Assembly: GCA_029247315.1 (NCBI GenBank)
Contig: JAQWLM010000019.1
Location: 3,572 to 67,571 of the forward strand
Direction: 5' to 3'
DNA length: 64,000 nt
From: AAA164-E04 sp014239995
GTDB lineage: Bacteria; Verrucomicrobiota; Verrucomicrobiia; Limisphaerales; AAA164-E04
Under the pieces are notes generated by a model. The model was not told where the DNA came from. It saw only the letters and a program-made list of their open reading frames with translations, and made no database searches. The position numbers and the translations under genes are program-made. This document shows, one piece after another, positions 42,042-49,863 of the stretch (position 1 is the stretch's first letter; every line of letters starts with the position of its first letter).

Positions 42042-42383
42042 TCAGGTTTCTTCCTTTTGCAGGGTTCTAATCCCCTTGATCAGTGTTTTTAGATGTTGGT
42101 CCATGGAACCGATAACCTCCTGACCAGCCTGGGTCAGGAGGTAGTATTTTCGAGCGGGCCCTTCATTGGATTCCTCGAGTCGAGAGGTAATCAAGCCATG
42201 TCGCCTCAAGCGCGAAAGGAGAGGGTAGATCGTTCCCTCGGTGACCCCCAGGCCCGGGATGCCGACCAGGCTCTTCACCAGGTCATATCCGTAATATTCG
42301 CGATGTTTCAGGGCAGTGAGGATACACATCTCGAGTAACCCCTTGCGCACCTGCACGGTCCAGTTGTCAAAAAAATCACTCAT
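42042..42383 (-). CDS. PadR-family transcriptional regulator
   Basis: 113 residues from the ATG at 42383; the open frame to 42437 adds residues without family likeness. The winged helix is clear: KGLLEMCILTALKHREYYGY, IPGLGVTEGTIYPLLSRLRR and SNEGPARKYYLLTQAG, then a short C-terminal helix. This is the small PadR-s2 subtype with one dimerisation helix. Such regulators are often followed by membrane proteins bearing a HAAS-like domain, as here: the next gene starts one base after the stop. It probably represses its own operon and responds to an envelope or small-molecule signal. Confidence 0.93.
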   Translation of the reverse strand: MSDFFDNWTVQVRKGLLEMCILTALKHREYYGYDLVKSLVGIPGLGVTEGTIYPLLSRLRRHGLITSRLEESNEGPARKYYLLTQAGQEVIGSMDQHLKTLIKGIRTLQKEET

Positions 42384-42822
42384 CCCAGGGCCTTTATTAT
42401 TGAGCCGTGGCAACAAAGGCACCCGGCCTGCAACCATGGATCATCTTGCATGCTTTCATTCCGCTTTAGCTTTGCATTCAATTCTTTGCGCCTTCCATTT
42501 GGCCCTCATGCACGCTCAGGCAATGATTGGATGGTTTAAGTTTAAGCAGTGGCCTTTTTCCATTTTCTTTAACTTTGCAGGAGTTCTGTTGCCATGGATT
42601 GGCTATCCCCCGCAGGTTTCAAATCCGTGCTCCATGGTTGATCGATGACATGGGCCCACAGGCCCTCGATGCGATTTCCTTCTTGGGTTCTTTTCATCAT
42701 TTTCCCCTTACTCCTTACCTGGTCGATCGCATCCCATGTGGATTTCTGCAGGAAAAAATTCAGATCGAGTCACCTTGTTTGACGCGTCTTTCACTGGGTT
42801 GATCCGGTCATTGAGCATCGTG
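42384..42822. other. 439-base gap upstream of padR, no gene seen
   Basis: It separates the unknown membrane protein gene from padR, both on the minus strand, and should contain the padR promoter and probable autoregulatory operator. No clear palindrome or -10/-35 pair stands out to the eye. The open frames here are short and overlap in several phases. Confidence 0.45.
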
Positions 42823-43458
42823 CTAATCCTCCTTCATCCAATACCAATGACCTAAAAGGTGACCCTTGCTGCCTGAATTGTAGCACAGGTCATCGATACC
42901 ACTTTCACTGTAGATAATGGCCGATTCACCATCATTGCGGAACTGGAAATAAATACGGTCCTTCCTGTGACAACGACGCGTTGCCCCCTTGATCGGGTAG
43001 ATACCGCAATCATGGTATTTTGGCAGTTTTCCAATCATATCCAGGTCATCTCCATGTTCCTGAAGCGCATCCTCCAATGTCGGCTTGGCCAGCAGAAAAG
43101 AGACACGGAGGGGTAGCTTGAAAGCGATGCACAGGGTCACCAGCACCAACAAGGCCATGATAAAACCCGCACCTGTCCGGAAACCCCCTGGCAGCCCTCC
43201 CCGGCGCCAGCGAGCCATTCCCCTGAGAGTCAACAACTGGCCGAGGCAAACCAGTGACACCAAGCCCCAGAGAAGAGACAGGTAGCCGATCCATTGCAAA
43301 TAGTAAAATGCGGGAAACAAAGCTTCCCAGAGGACGATGCCTGAGCATGCGCCCGCAAAGGCAAGGGGCCCCATACAGATCATGTCCAAAAGACATTTTT
43401 GAAGGAGTGATGGACCCGATCCAGACGGGCATGTAGCTTGCTGTGCTTCGATGAACAT
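42823..43458 (-). CDS. Unknown membrane protein with three hydrophobic segments
   Basis: 211 residues, no family recognised. Hydrophobic segments lie at about 28-50 (PLAFAGACSGIVLWEALFPA), 53-76 (YLQWIGYLSLLWGLVSLVCL) and 95-120 (GAGFIMALLVLVTLCIAFKL). A polar C-terminal part of about 80 residues follows with several cysteines (YHDCGIYPIKGATRRCHRKD, then DDLCYNSGSKG). The cysteine-bearing tail is probably outside the cytoplasm. It lies 32 bases after the small lipoprotein gene, so the two may be co-expressed. Coding character is good because the hydrophobic pattern is regular. Confidence 0.65.
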   Translation of the reverse strand: MFIEAQQATCPSGSGPSLLQKCLLDMICMGPLAFAGACSGIVLWEALFPAFYYLQWIGYLSLLWGLVSLVCLGQLLTLRGMARWRRGGLPGGFRTGAGFIMALLVLVTLCIAFKLPLRVSFLLAKPTLEDALQEHGDDLDMIGKLPKYHDCGIYPIKGATRRCHRKDRIYFQFRNDGESAIIYSESGIDDLCYNSGSKGHLLGHWYWMKED

Positions 43459-43490
43459 GATCGGTTCAGAATGGGTGTTTTAGGAAGCTG

Positions 43491-43814
43491 TTAGGGCGAT
43501 ACATGCTTGACCTCAACGTGACCCTGATCGTTCAGGACAATTTCCAGATCTTCTGCCATGCCAGGGGTAAAATAACCAAAACGACTTTGGATTGTTTCCC
43601 CATTCAGTTCGGCTTTTAGATGCCCACCATCCTCCTTGATGGTTTTAAATCTCACTTGCCATGAGGCACCAGCCTTCAGGTGTTCCCTCTTCCACTCCAA
43701 ACCTCCGGCACTGATTTCAATATGCTGCCAATCAAGTTTACCACTGTTGACCAGTTTGATTTCATTGGTTTTCGCACACCCCGTAAGCATGACGGACACC
43801 AGAAGCCATGACAT
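43491..43814 (-). CDS. Small putative lipoprotein
   Basis: 107 residues from the ATG at 43814, giving MSWLLVSVMLTGCAKTNEIK with a lipobox LTGC at residues 10-13. The mature part of about 95 residues is predicted beta-rich (LDWQHIEISAGG, ASWQVRFKTIKEDGGHLKAE) with no known domain. The frame is open to 43913 but that extension would bury the lipobox. It is anchored to a membrane by an N-terminal lipid if processed. It is probably co-transcribed with the following membrane protein gene. Confidence 0.65.
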   Translation of the reverse strand: MSWLLVSVMLTGCAKTNEIKLVNSGKLDWQHIEISAGGLEWKREHLKAGASWQVRFKTIKEDGGHLKAELNGETIQSRFGYFTPGMAEDLEIVLNDQGHVEVKHVSP

Positions 43815-44201
43815 CCTGCGAACCCACCTTGATCCACGGAAATTGCAAGCTGGATGCAAAGGCACGGAGCGAGAAGCTGAGTTCAAAGGATTTGGTTCCT
43901 TGCAATAAATCATACCTTGTTATGCATAGTAGCTATTTTACTGGCTGTCAAGTGGAACATGCGCGAAAAAATCGGGACAACCGGGAAGCAACACGGATCC
44001 TAGATGCATGCCTTGAAACGGAGTGCTTACCGCCAGCTTTCGTTCAAATACGGGAATTGCTTGCCTCGCTGACATTTCCATAGAGACAAGGCGACAAGGG
44101 CAGCATCACCAATAGGGTCCAAGGAAACGATGCATGGACCCCCACCCTGGCGAGCCAGATTCATCCGCTCAAATCCCTGAACCGGGATTGGTCTCAGGCA
44201 C
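43815..44201. other. 387-base gap, no gene seen
   Basis: It lies between the lipoprotein esterase gene and the small lipoprotein gene, both on the minus strand. The part nearest 43814 presumably has the small lipoprotein promoter. No strong repeat or hairpin was noticed. Confidence 0.45.
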
Positions 44202-45014
44202 TTACTGTGTAAACAACCATTGCCAGAGTGCCGGGTCCCCATAGGCCCGCTGCCAGGCACCCACATGGCCCACACCCTCGTAGGCGGTAAAACGCGCATT
44301 CCGATTACCTCCCTTTTGCAAAAGATCCAGCATCCGCTCGGTTTCCAAAATCGGCACTGAGGAATCCTCACTACCATGAAAGGCCCATACCGGAAGCTTG
44401 CTTGCTCGAAGCAGGCCCTCTGGATCGAATTGGTTCACAATACCTGTTTTAACAGGAGGACGGTTGGCAGGCAGACGAAAGGGATTGCCTCCTCCACAAA
44501 TGGGGACGGCCGCCGCAAAGAATGCAGGATCACTGGAAATGAGGCTCCATGTCCCATAGCCTCCCATGCTGAGTCCAGTCACATAGCGTCGATCTACGTC
44601 AATGTCCCCGCGCATTTCCATCACTTCCCTCACGAGGGTATACAGGGCCTCGACACGCCACCAGCTATCCGAGGGACATTGAGGTGAAACCAGCACGCAT
44701 TGCTGGAGCGCAGCAATGCTGCCAATGCGTTTGGGCGGACCATGTTTCTTGACCCGGTCAAGATCATCCCCGCATTCACCGTAACCATGCAGAAAGAGCA
44801 GGAGAGGCCAACCTTTTTCTGGGCGTGCACCCGAGGGATGCTGCACAAGATAGCGCAGGCGCTGACCCGACACTTCATGCCGCATTCTTTCTCGGGTCTC
44901 CACGCCATCCTGCCCTGATCCTGTCGCTGGAACCGTATCTGGAGACCGACAGGCTGTCCCGAGCAAAGCAACCAGCAGGACGAAGAAAAAAGTCTTGTTG
45001 AGGATCACATGCAT
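44202..45014 (-). CDS. Lipoprotein alpha/beta hydrolase (esterase/peptidase-like)
   Basis: 270 residues. The signal LNKTFFFVLLVALLGTACRS has a lipobox LGTAC, so the protein should be lipid-anchored. The alpha/beta-hydrolase core shows LLLFLHGYGECGDD (oxyanion region), the nucleophile elbow YVTGLSMGGYGTWSL, the acid in VWAFHGSEDSSVPI and the histidine in YEGVGHVGAWQRAY. This arrangement is typical of the Verrucomicrobia/Planctomycetes group annotated as phospholipase or prolyl oligopeptidase-like. Carbohydrate acetyl- or feruloyl-esterase activity is plausible. It is divergent from the PmoA-like gene. Confidence 0.88.
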   Translation of the reverse strand: MHVILNKTFFFVLLVALLGTACRSPDTVPATGSGQDGVETRERMRHEVSGQRLRYLVQHPSGARPEKGWPLLLFLHGYGECGDDLDRVKKHGPPKRIGSIAALQQCVLVSPQCPSDSWWRVEALYTLVREVMEMRGDIDVDRRYVTGLSMGGYGTWSLISSDPAFFAAAVPICGGGNPFRLPANRPPVKTGIVNQFDPEGLLRASKLPVWAFHGSEDSSVPILETERMLDLLQKGGNRNARFTAYEGVGHVGAWQRAYGDPALWQWLFTQ

Positions 45015-45141
45015 GGTGGGGATGGTGAAGGGTCATGGCTGAAAAATCAATCCCCCCCGTGCCTTTCAAACTCAAGATTGAAATTCGGGCTTTCATTAGT
45101 TCGATTTGATGGGAAAATACGGTTTCACAAAACTTGCTGGC

Positions 45142-46107
45142 ATGAATGTATTTATCCATTGGAACCTAGGTATTCGAACGAGCCTACTTTGCCTGGGGCT
45201 GACCTCGGCACTGCCGGGCATGGCGGCTTCGCTTTCCCTCATCGAGAATGAGAAAACCATCGAGATCAGGGACGGGGAACAATCCATGCTTGTCTACCAC
45301 AAGGCTGTCTTACCGCCACCGGAAGGCAGTCCCAAAGCATATGCCCGCAGCGGCTTCATCCACCCGCTCAGGTCACCCTCCGGCGGAGTGATGACCAGCA
45401 TCCATGCCGATGATCACGTTCATCACATGGGGCTTTGGCATGCATGGGTCAAGACCGACCACAAGGGGCGTCACTTTGATTTCTGGAACCTGGGCGGCAA
45501 GACCGGGAAAGTGCGTTTCGTGACCGCTCTTACCAGCTTCGGCAAGGAGGGTGCCGTAGGATTTTCAGTGCAACAGGAACAGCTTGGCATGACCCATGAG
45601 GGCAGCAAGGAAGAGGTTATCCTGAGGGAAACCCTGAAGGTTCAGGTACGCAAGACGGCAGGATCCTACTTAGTGGATTACGACACCCGCCAGGTAAACA
45701 TTACCGAGGCACCACTGCTGCTGCCTGCTTACCGTTATGGAGGCTGCATTGCCTATCGCGCACCCTACCACTGGAACAAGGAAAACAGCAATTACCTGAC
45801 ATCCGAGGGAAAGGACCGCAGTAACGGCCACACAACCCGTGGCCGATGGTGCGCCATGTTTGGCCCAACGGAGCATGGCGAGGCCACACTGGCCATCCTG
45901 TGTCACCCGGGAAACCATGATGCGCCCCAGCGCATGCGCGTCTGGCCCGATGGCAAGGTGTTCTTCAATTACGTTCCCATCCAGGAAACGGGATGGTCAC
46001 TCCAGCCCGGGGAACCCTCCACCATGCGTTACCGCCTCGTGATCTCGGAAGGTCAACCGGATGAGGACCAGTTGAATGCCTTCTGGAACCACTACGCCAA
46101 GGAATAG
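45142..46107 (+). CDS. Exported PmoA-family (DUF6807) protein
   Basis: About 321 residues. An N-terminal signal peptide (SLLCLGLTSALPGMAAS) is followed by the family pattern SGFIHPLRSPSGGVMTSIHA, DDHVHHMGLWHAWVKTDH and HFDFWNLGGKTGK. Several histidines could bind metal. A large C-terminal jelly-roll-like part follows (GRWCAMFGPTEHGEATLAIL, FFNYVPIQETGW). The PmoA label comes from a database family and does not mean a methane monooxygenase subunit. These proteins cluster with Gfo/Idh/MocA and DUF1080 genes in carbohydrate loci, as here. ATG at 45109 and TTG at 45106 are alternative starts. It opens a plus-strand run to 48116. Confidence 0.87.
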   Translation: MNVFIHWNLGIRTSLLCLGLTSALPGMAASLSLIENEKTIEIRDGEQSMLVYHKAVLPPPEGSPKAYARSGFIHPLRSPSGGVMTSIHADDHVHHMGLWHAWVKTDHKGRHFDFWNLGGKTGKVRFVTALTSFGKEGAVGFSVQQEQLGMTHEGSKEEVILRETLKVQVRKTAGSYLVDYDTRQVNITEAPLLLPAYRYGGCIAYRAPYHWNKENSNYLTSEGKDRSNGHTTRGRWCAMFGPTEHGEATLAILCHPGNHDAPQRMRVWPDGKVFFNYVPIQETGWSLQPGEPSTMRYRLVISEGQPDEDQLNAFWNHYAKE

Positions 46108-46139
46108 ACAACCCGCATTCACGGCACGATACAAGCAAC

Positions 46140-47192
46140 ATGAGAAGAACGTCCATCAATCTGTTCCTGGTATTATCCTTGGGACTTACGGCCTGGCACC
46201 ATGACGGCGAGGCCCAGCCAGTGAAATCCCGTCTTGCCCAGACAAACTACCAGTTGATCTACGAAACGTACGTGGACAGGAACTGGGAGCTCTTTGTTTC
46301 CAACGCGGATGGTGGCGAGGCAAGGAATCTGACCCAGACCCCAGACCAGAACGAATTATATCCACAAGTCTCACCGGATGGCACCAGGATATGCTTTATT
46401 GTGGACACGGGTTCTGGCCGGGGAACCGTCCGCAGCGTCTACGTGATGAACATGGATGGCTCCGAACGGAAAAAGGTGTCCGACCACGCACGCCAGCCTT
46501 GCTGGACCCATGACAGCGATACCCTGATTTACCTTCCCCAGGAATATCCCAAGTGGAATGTCGTGGATTACTACACCCAGGGGCTTGTTTACTACGACGT
46601 CACCAGCGGTAAAAAACGCCCTCATCCCAACAGTGAAAAACTGCACCACCTCTATAACCCAAGCATGTCACCCGATGGCCAATGGATTATCTCCACCGTG
46701 CATGCCGGCATGGGCTTCGGACACGCCATCCTGCTGATCGAGGCGGAAGGCGATACCATCATTGACCTCGAGATACCCGGTTGCCGACCTACCTTCAGTC
46801 CCAACGGCAGGTATGTCGCCTGGGGCCCCGGAGACCACGAGGTGGCTGTGAGGGAAATCGACTGGCAAGCCACACCTCCGCGCATGGGGAAAAAACTCCT
46901 TTCCGTCAAGGATGCCACCCACAAGGTCTACCATGTGGACTGGGCACCCAACAGCCAGTTTCTGAGCATCAGCCGTGGTCTCTCCAGCGATGGTGATCCC
47001 TCGAAGCCCGGCACTCACCAGGCAGCCTGCGAAATGGTCGGGATCTATGCGAAGGACTGGAACATCCTCGCGGTGCCACTGGATCAGGGCCCTGTCATTG
47101 ATCTCGCCACAGCCGGACCCGAACAGTTCACCCCCATCACCCAGGGAGGGCACAGTCACAAGGAATCGGATTGGTTTGAAGCAGCAGAATGA
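46140..47192 (+). CDS. Exported TolB-like beta-propeller (PD40 repeats)
   Basis: 350 residues with a signal peptide (SINLFLVLSLGLTAWHHDGE). PD40/WD40-like repeats are seen at WELFVSNADGGEARNLTQTP, LYPQVSPDGTRICFI, VYVMNMDGSERKKVSDHARQ and YNPSMSPDGQWIIS. TolB-type propellers bind proteins or oligosaccharide-active enzymes in the periplasm; some PD40 members are oligogalacturonate lyases, but their catalytic residues are not obvious here. The gene follows the PmoA-like gene by 32 bases and precedes the FGE-like gene by three bases. Confidence 0.85.
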   Translation: MRRTSINLFLVLSLGLTAWHHDGEAQPVKSRLAQTNYQLIYETYVDRNWELFVSNADGGEARNLTQTPDQNELYPQVSPDGTRICFIVDTGSGRGTVRSVYVMNMDGSERKKVSDHARQPCWTHDSDTLIYLPQEYPKWNVVDYYTQGLVYYDVTSGKKRPHPNSEKLHHLYNPSMSPDGQWIISTVHAGMGFGHAILLIEAEGDTIIDLEIPGCRPTFSPNGRYVAWGPGDHEVAVREIDWQATPPRMGKKLLSVKDATHKVYHVDWAPNSQFLSISRGLSSDGDPSKPGTHQAACEMVGIYAKDWNILAVPLDQGPVIDLATAGPEQFTPITQGGHSHKESDWFEAAE

Positions 47193-47195
47193 AAC

Positions 47196-48116
47196 ATGAT
47201 GATGGATGATAGGAACCACATAGCCATCCTGACAGGCTGCCTTGCCATGGTGCTCCTTCCAGCATGCGGACCTTCGCAACAAGGAGAGGCCACACCCGGC
47301 AGGGAAAAACCATTTGCAGTGAAGACCCATTCCGGGGTGGACATGATCTTCGTTCCCGGTGGCACCTTCCGCATGGGAAGTGACGAAGCAGACCCTGACG
47401 AAGCCCCCGCGCATGAGGTCACCGTGGTTCCCTTCGTGATCGACCAGTTCGAGGTGAGCCACGATCAGTTTAAGAAACATCAACTTCCCAATCCATCCCA
47501 CTGGCAGGATGACCCACGCAAACCGGTGGAACAGGTCCGTTGGAGGGATGCCAAACTCTTCTGTAATGAACGCTCACTGGCAGAAGGACTGACTCCATGC
47601 TACGACGAGGCCTTGAAAGGATGGCCCTGCAATTTTGAAGCCAATGGTTATCGGCTTCCCACCGAGGCGGAATGGGAATATGCCGCCCGGGCGGGGTCCG
47701 GGGATTCCTTTCCCATGGGGGCAAAGTCCCTCAGGCAGTCCTCCTGGCATGCCACCAACGCCGGAGAAAAGACACACGTTGTCGGCACACGTCGACCCAA
47801 TGCCTGGGGTATTCATGATCTCCACGGCAATGTGTCGGAGTGGTGCCAGGACGTTTACCAGGAGGATTACTACCGGCAAAGCCCGGGGGACAACCCACGG
47901 GGCCCTCTGGAGACACCTGAGACTACGCGCCGCGTCATGCGTGGCGGCTCATGGAAGTCCAGCCCGGAAATGTGCCGGGTCACCTTTCGTCAGGGGCAGC
48001 AGACCGGGGACTCGGATGCCTGCTTTTACACGGACTTCTGCGGGTTTCGCTGTGTCCGATCCATCACGGTGCAGGAGGCAAAGGACATGCTCCAGGGGAA
48101 GGTCACCAGTCTTTGA
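47196..48116 (+). CDS. FGE-sulfatase-domain lipoprotein with one active-site cysteine missing
   Basis: 306 residues. The lipobox LLPAC ends at C24. The FGE/SUMF1 domain is unmistakable: DMIFVPGGTFRMGSDEADPD, YRLPTEAEWEYAARAG, AWGIHDLHGNVSEWCQDVY and RRVMRGGSWKSSPEMCRVTF. Authentic formylglycine-generating enzymes bind copper with two cysteines five residues apart after GGS (human C336 and C341). Here the first is S255 and only C260 remains. It therefore may not oxidise sulfatase cysteines and could be a binding or other SUMF1-fold protein. It lies three bases after the TolB-like gene. Confidence 0.9.
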   Translation: MMMDDRNHIAILTGCLAMVLLPACGPSQQGEATPGREKPFAVKTHSGVDMIFVPGGTFRMGSDEADPDEAPAHEVTVVPFVIDQFEVSHDQFKKHQLPNPSHWQDDPRKPVEQVRWRDAKLFCNERSLAEGLTPCYDEALKGWPCNFEANGYRLPTEAEWEYAARAGSGDSFPMGAKSLRQSSWHATNAGEKTHVVGTRRPNAWGIHDLHGNVSEWCQDVYQEDYYRQSPGDNPRGPLETPETTRRVMRGGSWKSSPEMCRVTFRQGQQTGDSDACFYTDFCGFRCVRSITVQEAKDMLQGKVTSL

Positions 48117-48237
48117 ACGATGGCAGAGAGCAAGCCGGATACCGATCATGAAGATGCAGGACCGCCGCCACCATCCACATAACCGCATGGAGCATGCTCC
48201 ATGGCTTGATCCTTCATCCTTCGCCTAGGATCCTGAA

Positions 48238-49857
48238 ATGCTTTTCCACACGTGGACCTTCCTGCTCTTCTTTCCAGTGGTTTTCCTGGGATACCTTGCG
48301 CTGAAGGGCACACCAATGCGCATCCCTTGGCTCCTGGCTGCTTCCTACGTCTTTTACGGATGTTGGCACCCCTTCTACCTGCTTCTGATTGTCTACTCCA
48401 CTGCCCTTGACTATTTTGTGGTAGGATGGATGGAGGCCTGCGGCCCTGCGGGATCCCTTCCACAGACGCATCCCGACACACGGGGTTGGAAGGGCTGGCT
48501 GCAAGCACCCCGTGAAAACATCGCACTGGGCAGGGCAGCATGGATAGGACGGCTGGGTTTGCTTACCAGCCTGAGCCTCGGTGTCCTGGGCCCCCAGGGA
48601 TCCCAATCCTTGGCTTGTCTCACGGGAATCCTTTGCCTGAACATGATGTTCGCCGCCGCTCGGCAAAGCCGCAAAGCCTGGCTATGGGTCAGCATGCTCA
48701 ACAATCTTTCGCTTCTGTTCTATTTCAAGTATGCGGACTTCTTCATTGAGAACGCCAATCGTCTTTTCTTACGAACCGGCATGTCCACCCAGTGGCCGGA
48801 GGCCTCGTCCCTGATGCCTTTCGGATGGGAATACCTCCTCCCGGTTGGCATCTCCTTTTACACCTTCCAGTCGATGAGCTACACCATCGATTACTACCTG
48901 GGGAACCTGAAACGCGAAAAGAACTTCTTCCGCTTCGCCACCTACGTGGCCTTTTTTCCACAACTAGTGGCGGGCCCCATTGAACGTGCAGCCTCATTAC
49001 TTCCACAATTTAAAGCCGCACCCGCCATCCGCGTGCAGAACCTGACCGATGGCGCGTCCCTGTTCCTGATTGGCCTGTTCAAGAAACTGGCATTGGCCAA
49101 CTACCTGTCCTTCTATGTGGAACGGGTCTACGGGATGCCTGAAATGTTCGATGGCGCGTCCCTGGCACTGGCAACCATCGCCTTTGCCTGGCAGATCTAT
49201 TTTGACTTCAGTGGCTACACCGACATGGCACGGGGGGTGGCCCTCATGATGGGTTACCGCCTGATGCTGAACTTCAACCGTCCCTACCTGGCGACCAGTC
49301 TGGGTGATTTCTGGTCACGATGGCACATCAGCCTCTCCACCTGGTTTCGAGATTATGTCTACATCCCACTTGGAGGCAACCGGAAGGGACCCGCACGCGC
49401 CTATATCCACCTGAGTATCACCTTCATCATCTCGGCCCTCTGGCATGGCGCGGCGTGGACCTTTATCATCTGGGGTGCCCTGCATGCCCTGGGTACCATG
49501 GCCACCCGAGAACTTGAGAGGCAGGCCTGGTATCGTGACCGAGTGTCCGTTTCCGTAAAACGACTCCTTGTGTTCGTCTTTGTTGCCTTCGCCTGGATCT
49601 TCTTCCGCGCCGAAAACACGGGGGATGCGTGGTTGATCGTCACTCGAATCTTAAGCGGCACATGGACTGATCCGGCAATGCCAGCACTCATGCTGGCCCT
49701 CATCCTGATGATGTGGATCTATCAATGGCTCCAGGAATCCCGCCTGCGGACATGGACCGAGACCTCCTGGTTCAAGGTGGTGGGATCGGTATGCATGCTC
49801 CTTTGGCTTTGTTTCTTCAGCTCCTCTGGAGGTGAGTTCATCTATTTTCAATTCTAA
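48238..49857 (+). CDS. MBOAT O-acyltransferase, AlgI/DltB-like
   Basis: 539 residues, a polytopic membrane protein. Family marks are FYFKYADFFIENANRLF, then LLPVGISFYTFQSMSYTIDY, YVAFFPQLVAGPIERA, FDFSGYTDMARGVALMMGYR and DFWSRWHISLSTWFRDYVYI. The catalytic histidine is H403 in ISALWHGAAWTF. It transfers an acyl group across the membrane to a polysaccharide or other exported acceptor. Between the first helices and the FKY motif there are roughly 60-75 more residues than in typical AlgI, with an extra hydrophobic pair (about 105-140). The SGNH protein encoded six bases downstream is its probable partner. Confidence 0.93.
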   Translation: MLFHTWTFLLFFPVVFLGYLALKGTPMRIPWLLAASYVFYGCWHPFYLLLIVYSTALDYFVVGWMEACGPAGSLPQTHPDTRGWKGWLQAPRENIALGRAAWIGRLGLLTSLSLGVLGPQGSQSLACLTGILCLNMMFAAARQSRKAWLWVSMLNNLSLLFYFKYADFFIENANRLFLRTGMSTQWPEASSLMPFGWEYLLPVGISFYTFQSMSYTIDYYLGNLKREKNFFRFATYVAFFPQLVAGPIERAASLLPQFKAAPAIRVQNLTDGASLFLIGLFKKLALANYLSFYVERVYGMPEMFDGASLALATIAFAWQIYFDFSGYTDMARGVALMMGYRLMLNFNRPYLATSLGDFWSRWHISLSTWFRDYVYIPLGGNRKGPARAYIHLSITFIISALWHGAAWTFIIWGALHALGTMATRELERQAWYRDRVSVSVKRLLVFVFVAFAWIFFRAENTGDAWLIVTRILSGTWTDPAMPALMLALILMMWIYQWLQESRLRTWTETSWFKVVGSVCMLLWLCFFSSSGGEFIYFQF

Positions 49858-49863
49858 CGCGCC

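Noticed and set aside
45142..46107. Methane monooxygenase subunit (PmoA)
   Set aside because: The DUF6807 family carries a PmoA name in databases, but the protein has a signal peptide and soluble beta-rich sequence, not the polytopic membrane subunit of methanotrophs.
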